A DNA stretch of 64,000 nt from Nocardioides sp. BP30 (GTDB lineage: Bacteria > Actinomycetota > Actinomycetes > Propionibacteriales > Nocardioidaceae). The notes beneath the pieces were generated by a model. It worked only from the letters and a program-made list of their open reading frames with translations, made no database searches and was not told the origin of the DNA. The stretch lies in assembly GCF_029873215.1 (NCBI RefSeq), contig NZ_CP123620.1:2418001-2482000 (forward strand), given 5' to 3'. Positions 17,177-27,205 of the stretch are shown piece by piece. Position numbers and translations under genes: made by a program. Positions within the stretch are counted from its first letter, which is position 1. Every line of letters starts with the position of its first letter.

Positions 17177-19708
17177 TCAGCTCGGGATGAGCTTGAACAG
17201 GAACCTCTTGCGCACCATCGCCCACACGATGAGGATCGCGACGGTGTGCACCAGCGTGCCCTGCCACCAGCTCATCCGGTCCAGATGCGGGATGTTGGCG
17301 ACGGCGAGCACGAGGAAGACGTGCACCGTGAAGACGTAGAGGCTGGCCTGGCCGAGCGGGATCCACAACCACCCGATGACGGCGTTGACCGGCTTCCACA
17401 CCGTGGTGAGGAAGGCGAACGCCACCACCGTCATCAAGACCAGGTCCACCAGCCGCCCCGGCTGCAGGAAGACCCGGGTGTAGAGGTGGTTGTAGGCCCA
17501 GCCGTAGAAGGCGTCCGGGTACGGCGACCACACGATCGCCCGGTGCCCCAGCCAGAGCCAGCCGAGCGCCGCGGCGTACCCGACGACGAACACGCCGCAG
17601 CACAGCTTGCCGACGGTGGTGGTCAGCGCCCGGGTGATCCCGTTGCGGTAGTAGCCCAGGACGAGGCCGTGGGTGAAGGCGATCTGCCAGGTGAACAGCG
17701 GGAAGACGTCCTCGAACTGCGAGGGCAACCAGTGCACGTCGGCGTTCGCCGCCCAGATGAAAAGCGCCCACGAGATCGCCAGCACCACCCACCACAGGCG
17801 CCGCAGGATCAGCCACATCACGGCCGGCAGCGCCAGGCTCAGGACGACGAACAGGCCCATGATGTTGAACACCCACGGCCCGATCTCCAGGAGCAGGAGC
17901 TCCTTGACCGCGTACCACGGCGGCGGGTAGTCGAACAGCCGTGCGGCGTTGGGATACAGGTCGTAGACCAGGCCCTGCGCGTTCTGCCCGTTCTGGCCGG
18001 TGCCGCGGTCGGTGAAGGTGGTGATCACGCTTGCGTCGATGCCCGGGATCTTGCCCAGCACGTAGACCAGCAGGACCACGACGAGTGCGACCAGGTAGAG
18101 CTTGCGCGCCCGTCGCAGCGCCCCGACGGCTGCGGCCCACTCCCCGAAGCGTCGCACGCCGACGGGGTAGACCATGCCGAGCACGACGCCGGAGAGCAGC
18201 ACGAACATCTCCGCGCCGGTGATCGCGCCGATGGCGTTGAGCGTGATGTAGGAGTAGAGCCCGTTGACCTCGATGTGGGTGATCACCACGGCGAGGATGA
18301 TCCAGCCACGGAACAGGTCCAGGCGGCGGTCGCGCGGGTCGTGCTCGTTCGGGTAGCGCCAGGAGGGCACGAAGCGCCCGACCAGGCCCGCGACCAGGAA
18401 CGCCACACCCAGGATCACCGCGCACAGGCAGATCCAGCCCATCTCGGCGCTGACGTGATCCTTGGCCGGCAGGTTGCCCTGCACGGTCGCGGCGTTCGAC
18501 GTCTGCAGGTCGAGCTTGCGGGTCACCGGACCCAGGCGCGTGGGCGATGCGGCGAGGTCGGTGTGCAGGGCGCCGGCGAGGGCGGGCGTCCGGGTGGCGC
18601 CCCACTCGACCAGGTGATCCTCGGCCTCGGCCTCCTTGCGGGTCAGCTCGAGCCAGCTGATCGCGCCGATCATCGGGTGCGAGGACTCACTGGCGAGTAC
18701 CTGCCTCCACCAGCTCTGCTTGATCTGCTGCTCGGCCGCACCACCGGCGCCAGGCTCGTAGCCGGCGCCGGTCTCGACCAGCATCGGCTTGTCCCGGCCG
18801 ACGGCGAAGCGCTGGTAGAACGGCGTGCGCCCACCGGCGGTGCCATAGCCCCAGGTCTCGTCCAGACGGGCCTGGAACGACCCTGTCGGCGGGACCCGGT
18901 TGGGGGCGAAGTACTGCTCGGTCGGATCGGCGTTGCGGCTCTCCCCGAAGTGGTAGAGCGAGAGCCCGACCCAGTCCACCGCCCCGTTGCCGGGGTAGTA
19001 GGGCCCGTAGGGATCGTCGGCCTCGGTCACCTTGCCGTCGCCGTCGGTGTCGAGGCCCTTGAGATCGCCGTGGGTGAGGTCGAGCGACCCGAAGGACTTG
19101 CCGAACGGATAGCCGGCGCCGTACGCCGGAGCCCAGACCATCGCCGCCTGGTCGGTGGCGCTGTGCACCGCCGCAGCGACCCGGCGGAACGCCGCCTTGT
19201 AGGCGTTGGGCTGCTGACCCCAGATCACCCACGAGCCGTTCATCTCGGGTGCGAAGCGCACCAGGAAGAAGGTGTCGAGCTGCTCGTGCAGCGTCGCCAG
19301 CTCGCCGGCGAACCGGCGGGCGTCGGCCACGGTGAGCTTGTCCAGCGCAACCTGGGGCTCGACGGAGACCACTGCGACCGAGCCCTGCTGGGCGGCCTGC
19401 TGGGCGAACTCGCGCAGGTACGTCGCGTCGTCGTCGGTGAGCGGGTAGTGCACCCGCTGGGTGTAGAGCGACGGGGAGGTGCCGAGGTCGTCGGCGTACT
19501 TCCGCGCTGTCTCCTTGGTCCAGTCCAGGCTCGGCCCGAACCAGGGGTGACCGGGGGTCGGCACCGGGACGACATCGGTGCGCGCGAGCGCCGGTGCGGC
19601 CGGCCCGGCGAGGATCAACAGCGGAAGAAGCACCATCGCGGCCAGCACGGTCGCCAGCAGGTGGGACCCGCGGCGTCCGATCGGAGCGCGGCCTTGCCGA
19701 CGGCTCAT
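17177..19708 (-). CDS. GH26-like glycoside hydrolase fused to an OpgC-type membrane acyltransferase
   Basis: This 843-residue protein is last in the polysaccharide operon. Residues 20-42 are a signal or anchor helix. Residues 45-400 resemble GH26 (beta-mannanase family): RFAPEMNGSWVIWG gives the acid/base E155 and KPMLVETGAGY the candidate nucleophile E312. An EF-hand-like calcium loop, DTDGDGKVTEAD (220-231), sits inside. From about 425 there are ten or so membrane helices of the OpgC family (RDRRLDLFRGWIILAVVITHIE, MFVLLSGVVLGMVYP), which succinylates periplasmic glucans. One chain therefore appears able to trim and to acylate the exported polymer. ATG 19708 overlaps the ATPase gene stop by 4 bases. 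Domain calls are from motifs; substrates are inferred. Confidence 0.75.
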   Translation of the reverse strand: MSRRQGRAPIGRRGSHLLATVLAAMVLLPLLILAGPAAPALARTDVVPVPTPGHPWFGPSLDWTKETARKYADDLGTSPSLYTQRVHYPLTDDDATYLREFAQQAAQQGSVAVVSVEPQVALDKLTVADARRFAGELATLHEQLDTFFLVRFAPEMNGSWVIWGQQPNAYKAAFRRVAAAVHSATDQAAMVWAPAYGAGYPFGKSFGSLDLTHGDLKGLDTDGDGKVTEADDPYGPYYPGNGAVDWVGLSLYHFGESRNADPTEQYFAPNRVPPTGSFQARLDETWGYGTAGGRTPFYQRFAVGRDKPMLVETGAGYEPGAGGAAEQQIKQSWWRQVLASESSHPMIGAISWLELTRKEAEAEDHLVEWGATRTPALAGALHTDLAASPTRLGPVTRKLDLQTSNAATVQGNLPAKDHVSAEMGWICLCAVILGVAFLVAGLVGRFVPSWRYPNEHDPRDRRLDLFRGWIILAVVITHIEVNGLYSYITLNAIGAITGAEMFVLLSGVVLGMVYPVGVRRFGEWAAAVGALRRARKLYLVALVVVLLVYVLGKIPGIDASVITTFTDRGTGQNGQNAQGLVYDLYPNAARLFDYPPPWYAVKELLLLEIGPWVFNIMGLFVVLSLALPAVMWLILRRLWWVVLAISWALFIWAANADVHWLPSQFEDVFPLFTWQIAFTHGLVLGYYRNGITRALTTTVGKLCCGVFVVGYAAALGWLWLGHRAIVWSPYPDAFYGWAYNHLYTRVFLQPGRLVDLVLMTVVAFAFLTTVWKPVNAVIGWLWIPLGQASLYVFTVHVFLVLAVANIPHLDRMSWWQGTLVHTVAILIVWAMVRKRFLFKLIPS

Positions 19709-20148
19709 GCCGCGGCGAGCCGGACCAGGAGCCGCCAGCGGTTGCGCCCGCCCTCGTGCTCGTAGGAGAGGTCGTCGAGCGCGGCGATCGCCATCGCCAG
19801 GCCGCGCCCGGACTCGGAGTCGGCGTCGGGGAGGGTCACCACACTCAGGTCGAGCTCGGCCGGCTGGCCGTTGTCGGTGAAGGTGGCCTCGACCTGCGCT
19901 CCTGTCACAGCGAGCACCAGGTCGAGCCGCCGCCCGTCACCGTCGGGGTCCTCGGGGTCGTTGCGGAAGGCGTGCTCGACGACGTTGGCGAAGATCTCGA
20001 TCACTGCCGTCTCGAAGCGGAGCCGCTCCAGCTCGCCGACCTCGGGGTGGGCACTCCACAGCTGCTCGATCGCCGGGTGGACCAGGTCGAGCGACTGCGG
20101 CCGGGCCGGCACCGAGAGCCGGAAGTGGTCCGGGGTGGCCTCAGACAT
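19705..20148 (-). CDS. RsbW/SpoIIAB-like ATP-binding protein (anti-sigma kinase type)
   Basis: The 147-residue protein is a single HATPase_c domain of the GHKL type used by anti-sigma kinases. The N-box is ETAVIEIFANVVEHA (about 45-59), the G1 box TFTDNGQPAEL and the G2 box ESGRGLAMAIAALD. Such proteins phosphorylate a STAS partner and bind a sigma factor or another target. It overlaps the STAS gene by 8 bases and the GH26-OpgC gene by 4, so expression is coupled. No sigma factor lies nearby. Its output could be a distant sigma factor or direct control of the synthase; the sequence cannot tell. Confidence 0.82.
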   Translation of the reverse strand: MSEATPDHFRLSVPARPQSLDLVHPAIEQLWSAHPEVGELERLRFETAVIEIFANVVEHAFRNDPEDPDGDGRRLDLVLAVTGAQVEATFTDNGQPAELDLSVVTLPDADSESGRGLAMAIAALDDLSYEHEGGRNRWRLLVRLAAA

Positions 20149-20476
20149 CGAACGCGCCTTCCACGCTGTCCCGCGGGCGCAGGACCTTGTCCATGTTGGT
20201 CAGCTGGAAGACGAGCCGGACGGCCTCGGTGGGACGCGCCACCCGCAGGTCGCCACCGGCCTGCCGGGCGGTCTTCAGGCCTGCGATCAGCGCGCCGAGC
20301 CCCGAGGAGTCCAAGAAGGTGGTCTCGCCCATGTCGACGACGATCCGGGTGGAGCCGGCCGCCACGAGCTCGCTGAGCAGCTCCTTGAGCCGTCGGGCGG
20401 AGACCATGTTGAGCCGGCCGCGCGGCACCACCACGCCGACGCCGTCCTCAGGGTGGGTGACCTCGAACTCGATCAT
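20141..20476 (-). CDS. STAS-domain anti-sigma factor antagonist
   Basis: The 111-residue protein is a complete STAS domain of the SpoIIAA/RsbV type. The phosphorylation loop TTFLDSSGLGALI places S57-S58, and S58 aligns with the Ser58 phosphorylated in Bacillus SpoIIAA. GLKTARQAGGDLRVARP and LTNMDKVL complete the fold. The expected cycle is phosphorylation by the adjacent ATPase and dephosphorylation by the PP2C encoded two genes upstream. ATG 20476 overlaps the glycosyltransferase stop by 4 bases. In Vibrio fischeri a STAS protein (SypA) controls biofilm polysaccharide, a useful parallel but not a homologous cluster. Confidence 0.87.
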   Translation of the reverse strand: MIEFEVTHPEDGVGVVVPRGRLNMVSARRLKELLSELVAAGSTRIVVDMGETTFLDSSGLGALIAGLKTARQAGGDLRVARPTEAVRLVFQLTNMDKVLRPRDSVEGAFDV

Positions 20477-22422
20477 CGGACTCCTTCTGGTTCGTAGCCG
20501 CGGTACCGGGCCGCGCGGACGATGATGGAGAAGACGGCCAGGTCGAAGCAGACCCAGGCCATGTTGAACAAAGTGCCCAGCGGGTGGGCCTGGCCAACGG
20601 CGATCCGGACGAAGCCGATCGCGATCGCCAGCAGCAGGAGGCCGATCACGGTGAGCTGGGGCCGGATCAGATCCCAGCGCGGACCGGTCGAGGCGCGCCG
20701 CTCCTTGGGCGTCACAGCGAAGTCCAGGTCGCGATGCAGGTAGACGTTGCCGAAGGCGGAGGTCACGGACTTGATCCACACCGGGAACAGCGCCAGCGAG
20801 TACTGCTGCCCGCGCCAGGTGGGACGACCGGCCGCCACCACGAAGAACAGCAGCTGGTTCACGATGAGGAACGGCACCAACCGCACGAAGAAGGAGACGC
20901 TGAGGGCCTGGACCGGCAAGATGCCCAGCACGAGGTAGATGACGGGCGCAGCGACGTACACGAGGGCGGCGAAGCCCGAGAGATAGCTCCACATCGTGGC
21001 GAAGTACATGAGGCGCTGGGTCCAGGCGAGCCGCCGCTGGGCCAGCGGGTTCTCCCGGAACATCACCTGCATCGTGCCCTGCGCCCACCGCAGCCGTTGG
21101 GTGAGCATGGACTCGAGGTCCTCGGGCGCCAGGCCGTGGGCGAGGACCTCGTCGTGGTACGCCGTCCGCCAGCCCAGGCCGTGCAGCCGCATGCAGGTGG
21201 CCATGTCCTCGGTGACCGAGATCGTGGCCATCGGCATCACGGGCTGCGCCTCGCCGGCCCTGTCCACGTCGACCGCCGCGATGAGCGAGCGGACCGTGTC
21301 GACGGCGCCGAGCGGCGACCACTCGCGGTGGGAGAGCCGGGAGAGCGTCGTCTCGTCGACCGTCGCCAGGTTGGTCGACTGCTCGCCGGCGATGGTGTCG
21401 AGCTGCGCGATGACGGCGAGGTCCTCGTGCACGGTGCGCAGGTCCGCCTCGACCAGCTCGCGGTGGATGCTGTCGATGCGCCGCTGGAAGCGGAAGGTGA
21501 CGTCGAAGATCGCGTGACCGCGGGCCAGCTCGCGGCGAGCGCGGCCGATGTCGTAGAGCACCTGGTCCAGGGCGCGCCGCACGCCGCGCTCCTCGGGGGC
21601 CAGATCCTTGCGGGCCTGGTCGATGACGGCCCGCGCCGTCCGCAGGGCGCGGTGGACCCCGACCGTGACCTCGTCGGCGTAGCGCGAGACGCCGAGCTGC
21701 ATCAGGGCCTCGCGGCGGATGACGGCGTTGGAGCCGCAGAAGAAGGCGGCGTTCCAGCCGTCCTTACCCTGCTGGATCGGACCGTAGAACAGCGGCGCCT
21801 GGCTGCCGAGCGGGTCGCTGTCCGGGACGTTGACGAACCACTGGGGCGTCTGCACCAGCGCCATCCGGTCGTCGGTGAAGTAGCCCAGCGTCCGGTCCAG
21901 GATGTCAGGGGTCGGCACCTGGTCCGCGTCGAGGATCAGCAGGAACTCGCCCTCGGTCGCCAGCAGCGCGTTGTTGAGGTTGCCGGCCTTGGCGTGCCGC
22001 GGCATGCCCGCCCAGTCCGCCGAGCGGGTGATCCAACCCAGCCCTTCGGCCTCGGCGACCGCCTGTAGCTCGGGCCGGTTGCCGTCGTCGAGGATCCAGG
22101 TCTGGTGCGGATAGCGCACCTGCTGCGCCGCCCGGGCGGTGCGCATGACGAGGTCGATCGGCTCGTTGTAGGTGGTGATGAAGATGTCGACGGTCAGGCC
22201 GGCCGGAGCCGGCGGCGGCTCGGGCCGCTCCTTGAGCCGCCACATCGTCAACCCGAAGAGCAGCGAGTCGATCAGGCTGTAGGTCTCGGCCAGCACCAGC
22301 GGCACGGCGATCCACCACGCCGCCCAGTGCACCGAGAACAGCCAGCGCCAGACCACATAGTTCACGCCGAGGACCGCGGTCAGCACCACGATCACGCGGA
22401 TGAGGAGGAGTCGGCGGCTCAT
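20473..22422 (-). CDS. Cellulose-synthase-like processive GT2 glycosyltransferase
   Basis: The 649-residue membrane protein makes and probably exports a beta-linked polysaccharide. All processive GT2 motifs are present: TTYNE (83-87), DDG (112-114), DAD (165-167), TED (404-406) and QRLRW (442-446). Two N-terminal helices (5-55) and about six C-terminal ones (470-640) surround the catalytic domain. The chain ends soon after the FAVTPKE interface helix and has no PilZ domain, so c-di-GMP control is not built in. About 150 residues (250-398), charged and helical, are inserted between the SNAVIRREAL region and TED, where BcsA has only a short loop. ATG 22422 overlaps the phosphatase stop by 4 bases. 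The polymer cannot be read from sequence. Confidence 0.85.
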   Translation of the reverse strand: MSRRLLLIRVIVVLTAVLGVNYVVWRWLFSVHWAAWWIAVPLVLAETYSLIDSLLFGLTMWRLKERPEPPPAPAGLTVDIFITTYNEPIDLVMRTARAAQQVRYPHQTWILDDGNRPELQAVAEAEGLGWITRSADWAGMPRHAKAGNLNNALLATEGEFLLILDADQVPTPDILDRTLGYFTDDRMALVQTPQWFVNVPDSDPLGSQAPLFYGPIQQGKDGWNAAFFCGSNAVIRREALMQLGVSRYADEVTVGVHRALRTARAVIDQARKDLAPEERGVRRALDQVLYDIGRARRELARGHAIFDVTFRFQRRIDSIHRELVEADLRTVHEDLAVIAQLDTIAGEQSTNLATVDETTLSRLSHREWSPLGAVDTVRSLIAAVDVDRAGEAQPVMPMATISVTEDMATCMRLHGLGWRTAYHDEVLAHGLAPEDLESMLTQRLRWAQGTMQVMFRENPLAQRRLAWTQRLMYFATMWSYLSGFAALVYVAAPVIYLVLGILPVQALSVSFFVRLVPFLIVNQLLFFVVAAGRPTWRGQQYSLALFPVWIKSVTSAFGNVYLHRDLDFAVTPKERRASTGPRWDLIRPQLTVIGLLLLAIAIGFVRIAVGQAHPLGTLFNMAWVCFDLAVFSIIVRAARYRGYEPEGVR

Positions 22423-23642
22423 GCGGGGTCGCGGTAGACGGCGATCACTGTCACGTCGTCGATGCCGGTCCGCTCCGCGGTCAGCCGCCGTACGTCCTCC
22501 ACGAGGCCCGCGGGATCGGCGTGGCTCGCCAGCAGCTCGCCCACCGGCCCGTGCCAGGCCGTCTGATCCTCGACCAGGTCGAGCAGACCGTCGCTGAACA
22601 GCAGCATCCGATCGCCGGGGCCGAGCGTGCTGGTCTGCTCGCTCCACGCGTCGTCGAGCAGCACGCCGATCGGGTGCCCGGGGCCGGTGAGCTGCTCGAT
22701 GCGGCCGTCGGCGCGGTGCACCAGGCACAGGCCCGAGCCGGCGTCGAGATAGCGCAGGTCGCCGGTGCCGAGGTCGATCACGCCACCGAACACCGTCACG
22801 AACGCCTCCGCCCGCTGTAGATCGCCCCACAGCGCCCGCGCCGCCGAGGTGAACGAGGGGGCGAGGGCACCGCCTGAGGCGATGAAGCCGGTGAGGCTGC
22901 CGCGCAGGGTCCCGCGCACGCTCGCGCCGAGCAGTGCCGCCGTGGTCCCCTTGCCCATGACGTCGCCGAGGCCGAGCATCAGCCCCTGAGGTCCGAAGAG
23001 GAAGTCGTAGAAGTCCCCGCCCACCGTCAAGGCGGGAATGCAGGTGGCGGCGATGCTCCACGCCCCTTCGCGGACGATCCGCGTGGGCTGCATGACGGTG
23101 TGGATCGCGCTCACAGCGTCCGACTCGTTGCTCGCGAGCAGCTCCTGCTCGGCCAGCTGGGCGAGCTCCTCGAGCAGCTCGGCCTCGGACGGCGCGAGGG
23201 CGCGGGGCTGGTCGTCGATGATGCAGAACGACCCGAGGACGTTGCCGTCAGGGTCGCGAAGCGGCCGCCCGGCGTAGAAGCGGATCTGCCCGGTCCGGAC
23301 CGCGTCGATCCCGGCGAAGCGCTGATCGGCGGAGGCGTCGTGCACCACCAGCGTCTCCTGCATCCGGGTGACCGTGTCGCACAGCGTCTGCTCGCGAGGG
23401 AGCTGGACGACCTCCATCCCCTGCGCGCTGGGAAAGAAGGCGCTCTTCCCGTCCAGGATCGTCACGCTCGAGACCTGGACGTCGAACATCATCCGGGCCA
23501 GCCGGGTGACCCGGTCCAGTCCCGGTCGCGTGCGTCGATCCGTGAGGGCGAGGCTGGTAACGGCCCGGTGCACCCGCCCATCGGCATCGGGTGCGACCAG
23601 GCCCTGTGGAGCGTGAGCTGCTCCCGCAAGGGTGGTCCCCAT
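22419..23642 (-). CDS. GAF-PP2C (RsbU/SpoIIE type) protein phosphatase
   Basis: The 407-residue first gene of the operon has a GAF sensor (about 30-175: ARMMFDVQVSSVTILDGKSA, FYAGRPLRDPDGNVLGSFCIID) and a C-terminal SpoIIE/PP2C phosphatase. Metal-binding motifs are GGDFYDF, GLGDVMGKG, LLFSDGL and GIDDVTVIAVY. It should remove phosphate from the STAS protein encoded downstream in response to a signal bound by the GAF domain. The start is placed at ATG 23642, with AAGGAA 9 bases upstream, rather than GTG 23660. A 110-base gap to aminopeptidase N probably holds the operon promoter, but no clear -35/-10 is visible. Confidence 0.85.
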   Translation of the reverse strand: MGTTLAGAAHAPQGLVAPDADGRVHRAVTSLALTDRRTRPGLDRVTRLARMMFDVQVSSVTILDGKSAFFPSAQGMEVVQLPREQTLCDTVTRMQETLVVHDASADQRFAGIDAVRTGQIRFYAGRPLRDPDGNVLGSFCIIDDQPRALAPSEAELLEELAQLAEQELLASNESDAVSAIHTVMQPTRIVREGAWSIAATCIPALTVGGDFYDFLFGPQGLMLGLGDVMGKGTTAALLGASVRGTLRGSLTGFIASGGALAPSFTSAARALWGDLQRAEAFVTVFGGVIDLGTGDLRYLDAGSGLCLVHRADGRIEQLTGPGHPIGVLLDDAWSEQTSTLGPGDRMLLFSDGLLDLVEDQTAWHGPVGELLASHADPAGLVEDVRRLTAERTGIDDVTVIAVYRDPA

Positions 23643-23752
23643 GTGACTGTGTTCCTTCACTTCGTGTCATGAGCGGACCGGGCGATCGGACCGCCATGAC
23701 CTCCCAGTGAGCAGAACGGAACGCAGTCATGTGAGTTACGGGTGGATGAGTT

Positions 23753-26224
<2,472 letters not shown>

Positions 26225-26260
26225 ACGGGGCAGCCTAGGTGCTGCGGTGAGGCGCCCGTC

Positions 26261-26332
26261 AGCCGGTCTGGCAGCCGGTCTGGCAACCGGTCTGGCAGCC
26301 GGTCGGGCACGCGGCCTCGCAACTGGTCTGGC
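26261..26332. repeat. Six 12-bp tandem repeats between divergent pepN and osmC
   Basis: The unit is agccggtctggc. Copies start at 26261, 26273, 26285, 26297, 26309 and 26321; the first two are identical, the fifth is the most diverged. The array fills most of the 113-base gap between the two divergent start codons, so it lies within or between their promoters. Confidence 0.85.
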
Positions 26333-26337
26333 ACGCT

Positions 26338-26784
26338 GTGCGCGTGAGTGATGCGACGAGCGGTGACCGGCGATCCATCGATCTGCAGAAGGTCGGCGAG
26401 CACCTGTTCCAGGCCACCAACGGACGCGGCGGTGTGGTCAGCGTGGGCATGGCGGACGGGGTCGACTTCTCGCCGGTCGAGCTGCTGCTCGCCGGTCTGG
26501 CGGCCTGTGGCGCGCTCGATCTCGACTTCATCACCGGCAAGCGGGCGCCGTTCGAGACGTTCGCCGCGCGCTCGTCGGGTGACGTGGTGCGCGACGAGAA
26601 CGGCAACCACGTGGTCAACCTGCAGGTGACCTTCGACGTCACCTTCCCCGCGGGCGAGGGCGGCGATGCGGCCCGCGCGGTCGTGCCCGCCACGTTGGAC
26701 CGGATCCGCGATCGGCTGTGCACGGTGGGCCGGACCGTGCAGCTCGGCGCCCCGGTGGCATACGTCGAGGGCGCGCTCGACTGA
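26338..26784 (+). CDS. OsmC family protein
   Basis: The 148-residue protein has the OsmC/Ohr fold, with FSPVELLLAGLAACGALDLDFI holding the family's cysteine helix (AACGAL) and a second Cys in RLCTVGRTVQLG. OsmC proteins reduce organic peroxides through two cysteines. This one belongs to the YhfA-like branch, so peroxidase activity is likely but not certain. GTG 26338 or GTG 26344 could start it; neither has a strong ribosome binding site. The stop codon lies within the loop of a terminator hairpin. Confidence 0.82.
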   Translation: MRVSDATSGDRRSIDLQKVGEHLFQATNGRGGVVSVGMADGVDFSPVELLLAGLAACGALDLDFITGKRAPFETFAARSSGDVVRDENGNHVVNLQVTFDVTFPAGEGGDAARAVVPATLDRIRDRLCTVGRTVQLGAPVAYVEGALD

Positions 26785-26795
26785 GCGCGCCCTCG
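26766..26795. terminator. Hairpin that encloses the osmC stop codon
   Basis: CGAGGGCGCGCTC (26766-26778) pairs perfectly with GAGCGCGCCCTCG (26783-26795). The 4-base loop GACT plus the first base of the right arm contain the last Asp codon and the TGA (26782-26784). It lies between convergent osmC and the HesB-like gene. Confidence 0.65.
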
Positions 26796-26834
26796 GGATG
26801 TGACGTGGAGACGTCGCGTCGCGACGCCGGCGGA

Positions 26835-27116
26835 TCAGGCCTGCGGGCCCAGCGCGAACTCCACCCGGCCCTCGGGGTCCACAGCCGCGTCCAGGATCTT
26901 GTCGTCCAGGAGCTCGGCGGCTCGCTCGTCGAGGTAGACCGTCGCTCCGTCCTGCTCGACGACCCGGTCACCCGGGTGCGCCGTGGGCGCCGCGGTGACC
27001 TCGAAGGTCTGGCTGGCGTCGTCGGAGGTGATCCGGAGACCGGCGGTGTCAGGCGCCTCCGGCTGGTGGGTGATGTTCTTGACGATCGTGCTGGCGTTCT
27101 CGGTCAGGGTGAGCAT
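26835..27116 (-). CDS. HesB/IscA-like small protein without cysteines
   Basis: The 93-residue protein starts MLTLTENASTIVKNIT and contains GLRITSDD and GDRVVEQDGATVYLDERAAELLDDKILDA, the A-type iron-sulfur carrier (HesB) fold. It has no cysteine at all, so it cannot bind an iron-sulfur cluster in the usual way. Such cysteine-free HesB relatives are widespread in Actinobacteria and their function is unknown. It converges on osmC, and an intergenic gap separates it from the cyclophilin gene. Confidence 0.75.
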   Translation of the reverse strand: MLTLTENASTIVKNITHQPEAPDTAGLRITSDDASQTFEVTAAPTAHPGDRVVEQDGATVYLDERAAELLDDKILDAAVDPEGRVEFALGPQA

Positions 27117-27205
27117 GATGGCTCCTCCCGGTTGGGTGCATGACGTGTTCGCCCGTACCCCGATCCCTGGGTCTCACACCGGCGAGATCGACGATGTTGC
27201 CCGGC

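Noticed and set aside
19705..20476. Sigma factor within or next to the partner-switch genes
   Set aside because: All five genes and both neighbours were examined; none has sigma-70 regions.
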